Assembly (NCBI GenBank): GCA_026706445.1 | Contig: JAPOYT010000001.1 | Location: 13,460-48,787 of the forward strand | DNA: 35,328 nucleotides | From: Chloroflexota bacterium | GTDB lineage: Bacteria; Chloroflexota; Anaerolineae; Aggregatilineales; Phototrophicaceae | Reading direction: 5' to 3' | Shown here: positions 7,687-15,147 of the stretch, in pieces | Layout of the letters: every line of letters starts with the position of its first letter | How positions within the stretch are numbered: the first letter of the stretch is position 1 | Position numbers and translations under genes: made by a program | The notes under the pieces: model-generated | What the model was told of the DNA's origin: nothing | What the model saw: the letters and a program-made list of their open reading frames with translations, nothing else | The model's database searches: none

Positions 7687-8775
7687 ATGCCACTCAGCGA
7701 AAAGCACGACGAGACCAAAACCTACGATGACATCCTCAACGCCGGTCCGCCGCTCAGCCAATTGGCGCGCGATTTCGTGACGCCGACGCATCTCTTCTTC
7801 GTCCGCAACCACAGCCAAATCCCCCACTTGCAGCTCGATACCTACCGACTGCGAGTCAGCGGCATGGTGACGCGGGAGCTCGCGCTGAGCCTGGATCAGA
7901 TCAAGAGCGACTTCGACAGCCACAGTTTGACCGCCACCCTCCAATGCGCGGGCAACCGACGCAAGGAACTGGTCAGTTACAAGCCGATCGACGAACAACT
8001 GGCTTGGGACATTGAAGCCATTGGCACGGCCGAATGGACCGGCGTCCGCCTTGGCAACGTGCTGGCAGCCGCCGGCATCAGCGGTCCCGACGCGGCCCAT
8101 GTCGCCTTCCTCGGGCTCGATACCATGCTGCGGGATGGCGAGCGCGAAGCCTTCGGCAGCTCGATCCCGCTGGACAAGGCGCTGGGCACCGAAGTCTTGC
8201 TGGCTTACGCGATGAACGGCGAAGACCTGCCGCTGGCGCATGGCTGCCCCCTGCGGGTCATCGTGCCCGGTTACATCGGCGCGCGCAGCGTCAAATGGCT
8301 CAGCGAAATCCGCGTGCAGGATTGTCCGTCCGACAATCATTTTCAGCAGGTCGGCTACAAGCTCTTCCCGCCGCATATCAATATGTACAATGTCGATTAT
8401 TCCGATGGCATGCAGCTGACCAAGCTGCCGGTCAACTCCGTCATCGTGCGCCCGCAAGACCGCAGTCTGCTGCCGGCGGGGGCACTGGTCGTGGAAGGCT
8501 ACGCCATGAGCGATGGCGAGCACGAGATCACCTGGATCAGCGTCTCGCCCGATGGCGGCGAGACCTGGCAGCGGGCCGAGTTCCTCAATAAGCCGCAGCT
8601 TTGGACCTGGCAGCTTTGGCGGGCGGAGTTCGACCTGCCGGTGGGCCAGCACGAGATCGTCGTGCGGGCCTGGGACAGCGCGGCGAACAGTCAGCCCGAG
8701 ACGATTGCGAGCGTCTGGAATTTCAAGGGTTATGTGAATAATGCCTGGCATCGGGTGAAGATTACGTTGAAGTGA
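7687..8775 (+). CDS. Sulfite oxidase-family molybdopterin enzyme
   Basis: A 362-residue molybdenum-cofactor oxidoreductase. The molybdopterin domain (about 20-235) has FVRNHSQIP and the cofactor-cysteine motif TLQCAGNRR (Cys87), followed by the family's EWTGVRLGNVL and PLRVIVPGYIGARSVKWL segments. A C-terminal Ig-like dimerisation domain (about 245-360) ends in WNFKGYVNNAWHRVKI. The arrangement matches plant-type sulfite oxidase, with no heme domain. There is no Tat or Sec signal, so it should be cytoplasmic. Sulfite is the likely substrate, but related enzymes act on other S- or N-oxides. It lies 25 bases after the ABC ATPase gene and 19 bases before its permease, an unusual place for a sulfite oxidase. 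No cofactor-synthesis or electron-acceptor gene is nearby. Confidence 0.9.
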   Translation: MPLSEKHDETKTYDDILNAGPPLSQLARDFVTPTHLFFVRNHSQIPHLQLDTYRLRVSGMVTRELALSLDQIKSDFDSHSLTATLQCAGNRRKELVSYKPIDEQLAWDIEAIGTAEWTGVRLGNVLAAAGISGPDAAHVAFLGLDTMLRDGEREAFGSSIPLDKALGTEVLLAYAMNGEDLPLAHGCPLRVIVPGYIGARSVKWLSEIRVQDCPSDNHFQQVGYKLFPPHINMYNVDYSDGMQLTKLPVNSVIVRPQDRSLLPAGALVVEGYAMSDGEHEITWISVSPDGGETWQRAEFLNKPQLWTWQLWRAEFDLPVGQHEIVVRAWDSAANSQPETIASVWNFKGYVNNAWHRVKITLK

Positions 8776-8794
8776 GGACGAGACAAATCGCACT

Positions 8795-9985
8795 ATGAAA
8801 TCCCCACGCGCGCTCGCGGTACAAATCGGCTTCCTGCTGCTGCCTATCGTCATCTCGCTGGCGGTGGCGGCGGCGCTGGTCATCGCCGTCGGACGCGACC
8901 CGCTGGAAGTGGTCGACGCCCTGTGGAAAGGCGCTTTCAAAGACAGCCGCAAGCTCGGCGGCGTCTTCAATTTCTGGATCCCGCTCACCCTCGTCAGCAT
9001 CGGTCTGGTCGTGACCTTCCGCGCCGGCTTGTGGAATATCGGCGTCGAGGGCCAGATGATGATGGGCGCGCTCTTCGCCAGCTGGGGCGCGCAATACCTC
9101 CCCCTGGGCGAGAGCCTGTCGCCCCTGCTCAACCTGATTCTGATCGCCCTCTCCGCGGTCGGCGGCATGTTCTGGGCTTTCGTCGTCGGCCTGCTCAAGA
9201 TCCGCCTGGGCGTCAACGAGATCTTCGGCGGCGTCGCGCTGAACGCCCTGGTCAATGTCATCTCGATCTATCTGATATCCGGTCCCTGGCAGCCGCGCAT
9301 CGGCGGCTCGGCGCAAGGCACGGAACCCTTCCCGACGCCCGCCTTGCTGCCCGAGTTTTCCTCCAGATTTCCCACCAATCTCTTCATGATCGCCCTGGTC
9401 ATCGCCGCCTTCATTATCGTGCTCATCCTGCTCAACGCGACGCGCTGGGGCTTGAACCTGAAAGCGGTCGGCCGGAATATGCGCTCGGCGCTGCTGCTGG
9501 GCGTCGCCACCGAGCGGACGTCCATGAGCGCTTTCCTGGTCTGTGGCGCGCTGGCGGGCATCGCCGGCAGCTACCGCGTCCTCTTCACCTTCGATAATCT
9601 CCGTCCGCTGGCGTCGGGCGGGATCGGCTTTTTGGGCTTGCTGGTCGTGCTTCTGCTGAGCATCCGCCTGCTCTGGGTGCCGCTCATCGCCTTCGCCTTT
9701 TCCGCCATCTTGACCGGCAGCACCCGCCTGCAGATCGCGCTCAAACTGGACTCTTCGCTTGCCGGTGTGCTGCAAGGCATGCTCGTCCTGTTCGTGATCC
9801 TGTTCCACGGCGTGCAAGAGGTTTTCTTCCCGGGGACCTTGGCTGATGAGGAAATTGAAGACCCCCATCCCCCGGCCCCTTCCCCCACAGGGAGGGAAAG
9901 GGAGGTTGGCACTGTCGAGCTCACCAAAAGCGATAACAGCCCTCTCCCTCGTTCTGGGGGAGGGGGTTTGGGGGTGGGGGCATGA
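8795..9985 (+). CDS. ABC permease, nucleoside/branched-chain type, with repeat-encoded tail
   Basis: An integral membrane permease of the BPD_transp_2 class (NupP/YufP-like), with about eight hydrophobic segments. The signature GLWNIGVEGQMMMGALFASWG lies near residues 77-97 (listed here as GLWNIGVEGQ and MMMGALFA). It works with the ATPase at 6159 and the permease at 9982. The conserved protein ends around residue 352 (VQEVFFPGTLADE). The last 44 residues, including HPPAPSPTGRE and PRSGGGGLGVG, are translation of a family-1 repeat inserted at the gene's end. The stop TGA overlaps the next gene's start as ATGA, so coupling was kept or re-created. The tail is probably cytoplasmic and unstructured. 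Confidence 0.9.
   Translation: MKSPRALAVQIGFLLLPIVISLAVAAALVIAVGRDPLEVVDALWKGAFKDSRKLGGVFNFWIPLTLVSIGLVVTFRAGLWNIGVEGQMMMGALFASWGAQYLPLGESLSPLLNLILIALSAVGGMFWAFVVGLLKIRLGVNEIFGGVALNALVNVISIYLISGPWQPRIGGSAQGTEPFPTPALLPEFSSRFPTNLFMIALVIAAFIIVLILLNATRWGLNLKAVGRNMRSALLLGVATERTSMSAFLVCGALAGIAGSYRVLFTFDNLRPLASGGIGFLGLLVVLLLSIRLLWVPLIAFAFSAILTGSTRLQIALKLDSSLAGVLQGMLVLFVILFHGVQEVFFPGTLADEEIEDPHPPAPSPTGREREVGTVELTKSDNSPLPRSGGGGLGVGA
9862..9981. repeat. Family-1 G/C-rich repeat, full copy inside an operon
   Basis: The left lobe is CCCCTTCCCCC...GGGAGGG (9876-9895). The right lobe is CCCTCTCCCTC...GGGGGAGGGGG, and the G-rich right end (9957-9980) is the reverse complement of the left end of the copies at 4316 and 6002. 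It is read through as permease codons and ends at the ATG of the next permease gene. Confidence 0.85.
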
Positions 9986-11004
9986 ACGAAGAATTCCTCA
10001 ACACCCTCGGCAGCATCATCGGCACGGCCACGCCGCTGGTCATCGCCAGCCTGGGCGAGACCATCACCGAGCGGGCCGGCGTCGTCAATCTGTCGCTGGA
10101 CGGCAGTCTGGCGCTGGCTGCGGTGACCGGCTTCGCCGCCGCCTGGACCGCGCAGGAAATGGGCCTGCTAGATGTGCCCATGCAGTTGGCGGCAGGCATC
10201 GCGGCCGCTATGATCATCGGCGCGCTGATCGCCCTGCTGGTCGGCTTTTCCAGCATCAAGCTCCGGCGCGATCAGGTGGCGGTCGGCTTTGTCTTGACCC
10301 TGCTGGCGGCGGAACTGGCGCGTTTTCTCGGGGCGGATTATACCCGTATCCCCGGCCCGCAAATCACGCGCTGGGCTATCCCCATCCTCGAGGACATTCC
10401 CGTAATCGGCACGATCTTCTTCCAACAGAATGTGCTGGTCTATTTCAGCTATTTCTTGATGTTCGCCATCTGGTTCTGGCTCTTCCGGACCAGGGGCGGC
10501 TTGGCCCTGCGCGCCATCGGCGAACGACCGGAAGCGGCTTATGCCCGCGGCGCCCCGGTGCAGCGCCTGCGCTACTGGTATACCTTCCTGGGCGGCGCGT
10601 TGGTTGGCTTGGCCGGGGCAGCTTATTCGCTCAACGTCAAGCCCGGCTGGTCCAGCCCGCCCGCCATGCAAGGCGATGGCTGGATCGCGCTGGCCATCGT
10701 GATCTTCGGCGGCTGGCATCCCTTCCGCGCCGTCCTCGGGGCTTATCTCTTCGCGGCTTTGCGCGCCGTCTCCAGCAACATCCAGACCAATGGCCTCTTC
10801 ATCTTCGGTCAGGAGATCAATTTCCCCTTCGTCCTCCTCAACACGCTGCCCTGGCTCTTGATGATCGTCACCCTGCTCATCGTCAGCGGCGGCCTCACCG
10901 AGCGCCTCCTGCAATATATGCCTCGCGGCGTACAACACCGTCTGCGCGCCTTCCTGCGCTCCGACCCGCCGAAAGCGCTCGGCACGCGCTTTGAAGCGGA
11001 GTAA
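9982..11004 (+). CDS. ABC permease, nucleoside type, second subunit
   Basis: A 340-residue permease of the same class as its neighbour (NupQ/YufQ-like), with eight or nine hydrophobic segments. The N-terminal ASLGETITERAGVVNLSLDG is the family hallmark of this subunit, followed by KLRRDQVAVGFVLTLLA and, later, LRAIGERPEAAYARG. It pairs with the first permease to form the channel for the ATPase at 6159. Translation starts inside the repeat-derived ATGA overlap; the run GGGGGTGGGGG just before it may act as the ribosome-binding site. The likely cargo is a nucleoside or purine-type compound, judged by family only. Confidence 0.92.
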   Translation: MNEEFLNTLGSIIGTATPLVIASLGETITERAGVVNLSLDGSLALAAVTGFAAAWTAQEMGLLDVPMQLAAGIAAAMIIGALIALLVGFSSIKLRRDQVAVGFVLTLLAAELARFLGADYTRIPGPQITRWAIPILEDIPVIGTIFFQQNVLVYFSYFLMFAIWFWLFRTRGGLALRAIGERPEAAYARGAPVQRLRYWYTFLGGALVGLAGAAYSLNVKPGWSSPPAMQGDGWIALAIVIFGGWHPFRAVLGAYLFAALRAVSSNIQTNGLFIFGQEINFPFVLLNTLPWLLMIVTLLIVSGGLTERLLQYMPRGVQHRLRAFLRSDPPKALGTRFEAE

Positions 11005-11005
11005 C

Positions 11006-11506
11006 GTGTCCAGGAAATCGAAGAAGAAGAAAGCGCGGATTCGTCCGCTTGCGGTCTGCGTCTTCCGCCGCGGGGACAAGATCTTCGTTTCGCGGGGCTA
11101 TGATTCGCATAAAGGCCAGGCTTTCTATCGACCCATCGGGGGCAGAATCGAATTCGGCGAGCGCGGCAGCGAGACCGTCATGCGCGAAGTCCGGGAAGAG
11201 ATCGGCGCGGAAGTCGTTGATGTTGTGTACCTGGGCGCGCTGGAGAATATCTTCACTTACGAGAAAAAAGCAGGGCACGAGATCATTCTGATCTACGACG
11301 GCGCCTTCCGCGACCCGGCGATGAATCACGATGAGCTCAGGGTCGAAGGCCGGGACGACGGCGACATCCTCTACGAAGGCAGTTGGAAGCCGCTCAGTTT
11401 CTTCCGCGGCGATGAGGCCCCGCCGCTCTATCCCACCGGCCTGCTGGCTCTGCTGGACAATGCCTCGGCCGATACGCCGCCTGACGTTGGCCGCTCAATA
11501 TCTTGA
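11006..11506 (+). CDS. Nudix hydrolase
   Basis: About 166 residues. The Nudix box is complete: GRIEFGERGSETVM followed by REVREEIGAEV, matching Gx5Ex7REUxEExGU, so it should bind Mg2+ and cleave a nucleoside diphosphate linked to another group. The N-terminus is a lysine-rich stretch (SRKSKKKKARIR) before the first strand LAVCVFRRGDKIFVSRG. I prefer GTG 11006, one base after the permease stop and with GGAG upstream; TTG 10991 would overlap the permease gene. Its place at the end of a nucleoside-type uptake operon suggests it handles an imported or derived nucleotide, but that is inference. Alternatives include NDP-sugar or dNTP clean-up. Confidence 0.9.
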   Translation: MSRKSKKKKARIRPLAVCVFRRGDKIFVSRGYDSHKGQAFYRPIGGRIEFGERGSETVMREVREEIGAEVVDVVYLGALENIFTYEKKAGHEIILIYDGAFRDPAMNHDELRVEGRDDGDILYEGSWKPLSFFRGDEAPPLYPTGLLALLDNASADTPPDVGRSIS

Positions 11507-11542
11507 AGGCATAACACGCGCTTAACGTGAATGTGGCATACC

Positions 11543-11563
11543 TTGACAAGCGCTCGGTATAAT
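11543..11563 (+). promoter_or_regulatory. Perfect TATAAT box with nearby TTGACA at odd spacing
   Basis: TATAAT (11558-11563) lies 32 bases before the PAP2-like ATG. A perfect TTGACA (11543-11548) is only nine bases upstream of it, too close for a normal sigma-70 pair (about 17). The TATAAT is probably used with a weaker upstream contact. AAAGGGG, about 10 bases before the start codon, is a likely ribosome-binding site. Confidence 0.4.
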
Positions 11564-11595
11564 GAAACTTTGAAGTTGCAAAAGGGGCGACGCCG

Positions 11596-12237
11596 ATGGA
11601 TATTCGTTTGCCGCTGCCCGCTGCGTTCCGTCACCGCTTGCAATCCGGCGATCCGCTTTGGGCCTTTGCCGTCTCATTGATCTTCAGTCCGCCGCTGGTC
11701 TGGGCGGTCTGGGTGTATTCCGTCATCCTGCCCGGCAAAACCGACCGCGCCAACGCCGTTTGGTTCGCTTCCCTCTTCGTCCTGTCGATCTGCGTCGCGC
11801 CAATGCTCTTTGTCGCCTACAAAGTACGCAACGGCAAGATCAGCGATATGCACATGCGCATCAGCCGCGAGCGCTATGTCCCCTATTCCATCGCCATCAT
11901 CGCCGGCCTGGTCGCGGTCGCCATCATGTTCAGTTTCGATGCCGACCCGCTCCTGCAGGTCATCACGCTGGCAAGCATCGTCGAATTGACGATCATTCTC
12001 GCCGGCACCTTCTTCGTCCATATCAGCCTGCACGCCATGGCCATGGCCAGCATCATCTCGGCCACCGCCCTGGTATTCGGCTTGGGCCAAAGTCTGCTCT
12101 TTGTTCCGCTGCTATTGCTGGTGATATTGGCGCGGCTCGTGCTCAAGCGGCACAACGCCATTGAGATTCTGATCGGCGTGTTAATTGGCCTGCTGACGCC
12201 TATGGGCCTAGTCGCCGCCCTGGGTCTCCTGCTTTAG
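11596..12237 (+). CDS. PAP2-like phosphatase family membrane protein
   Basis: A 213-residue protein with about six TM segments, resembling bacterial PAP2 (phosphatidic acid phosphatase) proteins. The loop KISDMHMRISRERYVPYS after TM2 is typical of this subgroup. The active-site motifs are reduced: ISLHAMAMA (His146) stands for the usual PSGHA, and ARLVLKRHNAIEILIGVLIG gives Arg180 and His186 of the third motif. With Arg, His and His kept, phosphatase activity on a lipid phosphate or polyprenyl diphosphate is possible. It stands alone, and its stop is seven bases from that of the convergent WD40-like gene. Confidence 0.72.
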   Translation: MDIRLPLPAAFRHRLQSGDPLWAFAVSLIFSPPLVWAVWVYSVILPGKTDRANAVWFASLFVLSICVAPMLFVAYKVRNGKISDMHMRISRERYVPYSIAIIAGLVAVAIMFSFDADPLLQVITLASIVELTIILAGTFFVHISLHAMAMASIISATALVFGLGQSLLFVPLLLLVILARLVLKRHNAIEILIGVLIGLLTPMGLVAALGLLL

Positions 12238-12244
12238 GCGCCGC

Positions 12245-13300
12245 TCAAACGTCCCAGACCCGCGCCGTCCCATCCCAGGACCAGGACAGTATTTGCGTCG
12301 CGTCACCCTTCCAAACAGCGCCGCGAACCAGGTTGCGATGGCGGAAGCGCTGGAATTCTCGCTCGCTATCCCAAAGATAGACGTATATATGCGACCACGA
12401 CAGAACGCGTTCCTCGGCCGGGTCCCAGCGGGCGCCGATAACCCAATCTTCATGACGATAGACATGCTGCGACCGCCCGCTATCGGCTGACCAGATATGT
12501 ACCGTGTCGTCGCCGGCCCAGGACATCACCTGTGATTCATCGGCCGACCAGATCGCCCGCTGCACGAAGCTGTTATGGCGCAGCCCGCTTATTCGGCCGC
12601 GGCCAATGCTTACGCCGTCAGATTCATAAACATTGACCAAGCCGTCTGTGAACCAGGCCAGCACCCGTGTATCTTGGGCGTTCCAAAGCAAACCGAGCAG
12701 CATGCCGCGATGTGGCGGACGCGCCTCAAAGGCTTCGCCCGATGTGAGATGCCAACTGTACACCGTGCCGTCTTCCGACCAGGCGCGAACGCGCGTCTCG
12801 TCCGCGCTGAATGCCGCCCCGCTGATTTCGGAAGTCGCGTCGAATTCGGCAATCCGACCGCCGTCGGCCAGCGAGAGAATCGCGCCGCCAGCCACATCCG
12901 TGAAGGCCAGCGCACCCGTGCCGGCAGTGTTCAGCGCCAGGGCAACCGGCATGCCATCCAACTGCCAGCGCTGCAGAATTTCGCCGTCTTCGCGCCCGCT
13001 CAGCAAGATCAAGCCGCTTTCATCGGAGGAGAGGATGGCCGCGCCATCGTCCAGCCACAGCGCATGAGTCAAGGGGCTGCCGCCATGGTCGATCGTCAGC
13101 AGGGATTCGCCCGTCTCGGCCGACCAAACTTTCGCCAGGCCGCGTTCCGTCGCCGTAAGGATCTCCGTCTCGGCGCGGTTCCAATCCGCCATGACCACAC
13201 CCGAGTCGTGCTGCAGGTTAAGCGCGGCTTCCGGCGCTTGCGCCGCGACCGGCCCGAAAAGCAAAAGGAAAAGCAATGTCACCGCCAAAGCACGAAACAT
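12245..13300 (-). CDS. Secreted WD40-like beta-propeller protein
   Basis: A 351-residue protein with a clear signal peptide (MFRALAVTLLFLLLFGPVAAQA). The rest is a run of WD40-like blades, each with a pattern such as VVMADWNRAETEILTA followed by AKVWSAETGESLLTI. Further copies end in VYSWHLTSGE, VNVYESDG, VHIWSADSGR, VYLWDSEREF and finally ARVWDV. About seven blades fit one closed propeller. Such proteins mediate binding and have no catalytic residues. It is exported, unlike most WD40 scaffolds, so it probably acts at the cell surface or periplasm. It has no operon partner. An inverted repeat 48 bases upstream of the ATG could regulate it. Confidence 0.85.
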   Translation of the reverse strand: MFRALAVTLLFLLLFGPVAAQAPEAALNLQHDSGVVMADWNRAETEILTATERGLAKVWSAETGESLLTIDHGGSPLTHALWLDDGAAILSSDESGLILLSGREDGEILQRWQLDGMPVALALNTAGTGALAFTDVAGGAILSLADGGRIAEFDATSEISGAAFSADETRVRAWSEDGTVYSWHLTSGEAFEARPPHRGMLLGLLWNAQDTRVLAWFTDGLVNVYESDGVSIGRGRISGLRHNSFVQRAIWSADESQVMSWAGDDTVHIWSADSGRSQHVYRHEDWVIGARWDPAEERVLSWSHIYVYLWDSEREFQRFRHRNLVRGAVWKGDATQILSWSWDGTARVWDV

Positions 13301-13347
13301 GAAAACACCTGGCTATTCTTCCGAGCAATCACCGCCAAGCTTAGCAG

Positions 13348-13363
13348 ACAATTCTTAAATTGT
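13348..13363. promoter_or_regulatory. Inverted repeat upstream of WD40-like gene, possible operator
   Basis: ACAATT and AATTGT form perfect 6-base arms around CTTA. The site is AT-rich and lies 48 bases upstream of the minus-strand ATG at 13300. A TTGTCA hexamer overlaps it on the minus strand. It could be a regulator site or a small hairpin in the leader. Confidence 0.3.
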
Positions 13364-13500
13364 TATGACAAGCTGGCTTCATAAGTAGTTGAAGGTTCGC
13401 CATGTAAATATGTGTTTAGTTGCGGGTGGCGCAGACGGGCGATCCAAGGGGCGTCCCTACATGGCTTGTCCGGTACTCGCTCGCGTCGCCGCCGCATTTT

Positions 13501-13587
13501 ACCCCATCCCCCCAACCCCTGGTCCCCCCTCGGTCCCCCCGCTCAACGGGGAACGGAATTCCCAGCAAGCTAGGGAAGGGGGAGCGC
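13501..13587. repeat. Family-1-like G/C-rich repeat, variant copy
   Basis: A C-rich left part (CCCCATCCCCCCAACCCC) leads into an inner hairpin with CCCCGCT...CGGGGAA pairing, and a G-rich right part (GGGAAGGGGG) near 13573-13582. It is more diverged than the other copies. The remaining sequence between 13301 and 13669 holds the inverted repeat at 13348, the promoter at 13616 and no gene that I can support. Confidence 0.55.
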
Positions 13588-13615
13588 AATCTGCGAACGC
13601 CGGGCACGACGTCGC

Positions 13616-13644
13616 TTGCGGCGCCTATGTCAAAAGTGTATGAT
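13616..13644 (+). promoter_or_regulatory. Sigma-70-type promoter for the sulfatase gene
   Basis: TTGCGG (13616-13621), a 17-base spacer and TATGAT (13639-13644) lie 25 bases before the first likely start, ATG 13670. The match and spacing are good for a housekeeping promoter. Confidence 0.45.
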
Positions 13645-13669
13645 GAAATCAAGCATTCACAGGCAAGAG

Positions 13670-15034
13670 ATGGTGAAGATGAGCCGACCCAATTTTCTCT
13701 TCATGATTGCCGATGACCACCGCCATTCCGCCCTCAGCGCGCTGGGGACGGAGGCGGTTTCGACGCCAACCTGCGACCAGCTGATCGCCGACGGAACCTG
13801 CTTCACCCAGGCGCATATCATGGGCTCGACCTAGGGCGCCGTCTGCATGCCCGGCCGCGGCATGCTGATGAGCGGGCGCAATCTCTTCGACACGCCCGAT
13901 CCGCTGCTGGATGACATCCCGCTCCTGCCCGAGCTGTTGCAGCAGAGCGGCTACACGGCATTCGGCACCGGGAAATGGCATAATCGGCGCGGCAGCTACT
14001 CTCGCTGTTTCAACACCAGCGGCCGCGTCTTCTTCGGCGGCATGAACGATCAATTCGCCATGCCCGTCAACGACTTTGATCCCGCCGGCAAGTACCCGCC
14101 CGAAGAGACCTACCTCGCCGACGGCTATTCCACCACTGTCTTCTGCGACGACATGATCGACTTCTTGAAGGCCCGCGGACCTGACGATGAGCCCTTCTTC
14201 GCCTACATCGCCTTCACCTCGCCGCACGACCCGCGCACCCCGCCGGCGCCCTACGACACCATGTACGATCCAGCCGAGATCGAGCTGCCGCCCAACTTCC
14301 TGCCCGAGCACCCCTTTGACATCGGCGTGCGCGATATCCGCGACGAAGTCCTGGCCGGCTACCCGCGGGGCGAAGACGAAATCAGGCGGCACATCGCCGA
14401 TTACTACGGCATGATCTCGCACATGGATATGGATATCGGCCGCATCCTCGATACGCTTGAGGCGCGCGGCCTAAGCGAAAACACCATCGTCATTTACACC
14501 TCGGATCATGGCTTGGGCGTGGGCCAGCACGGCTTGATGGGCAAGCAGAATCTCTACGACCACAGCATGCGCATCCCGCTCATCATGCGTGGCCCGGGCG
14601 TCCCCGCCGGCATGCGCAGCAGCGCCATGCTTTATCTGCACGATCTTTATCCGACCCTGCTTCAACTGGCCGGCGTCGATATCCCGGCAAGCAGCGCCGG
14701 GCACAGCCTCGTCAACGTGCTCAGCCAGGCGACAAGCAAGCACCGCAAGCTGATCTTCTCCGCCTATCAAGGCGTCTTCGGTCATCCGGAGAGCAATCCC
14801 TACCAGCGCAGCGTCAAAGATGGACGCCACAAGCTAATCCAAACCGTGGTCGATGGCACGGTGACCTGGCAGCTTTACAACCTGATGGAGGACCCCTACG
14901 AGCGGACGGACCTCATCGATCAGCCGGGTAATGACAACGTGATCGCGGAGTTGAAGCGTTGCCTGCGGAAGCGACAGGCGCGCTCCAACGATCCGCTGGT
15001 GACGGAAGCCGATACCAAACCGCCCGCCCTCTGA
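13670..15034 (+). pseudogene. Sulfatase gene interrupted by an in-frame amber codon beside the catalytic Cys
   Basis: Read through, this is a 454-codon type I sulfatase. The start MSRPNFLFMIADDHRH holds the calcium-binding Asp pair. The segment HIMGST is followed by TAG (13832-13834), then GAVCMPGRGMLMSGR with the formylglycine motif CxPxR (Cys codon 13844-13846). Further metal and active-site segments are intact: GTGKWHN, TSPHDPR and YTSDHGLGVGQHG. Relatives usually have Ser at the TAG site (GSTSGAVC), so one change, TCG to TAG, explains it. No other damage is visible, so the lesion is recent, a sequencing error, or a suppressed codon. As written, only a 54-residue stub from 13670 would be made. 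A restart at ATG 13847 would lack the essential Cys. Confidence 0.85.
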
Positions 15035-15147
15035 CCGGGGGCAACTCCAGCCGCTCGGCAGCAGCGAAAATGGCTCCCGCGCCAACAGCAATTGTGAAAC
15101 TCACTCGGCTATCCGAAAAGGCGATTTGACAAAAGAAGGGGACGACA

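Noticed and set aside
6111..9261. Long antisense frames opposite the ABC ATPase, molybdoenzyme and permease (6111-7718 and 7651-9261 on the minus strand)
   Set aside because: They have no family motifs and lie opposite genes with clear catalytic signatures. GC-rich codon bias leaves antisense frames open by chance.
9846..10994. 382-residue alternative frame over the second permease
   Set aside because: Arg/Pro/His-rich shadow. The overlapping permease has a clear family signature.
11543..11563. TTGACA and TATAAT read as one sigma-70 promoter
   Set aside because: The spacer is nine bases instead of about 17, so the two hexamers cannot work together in the usual way.
13670..15034. Pyrrolysine or other programmed recoding at the sulfatase TAG
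   Set aside because: No known need for pyrrolysine in sulfatases, no supporting element seen, and several genes here end in TAG. A point mutation or error is simpler, though it remains untested.
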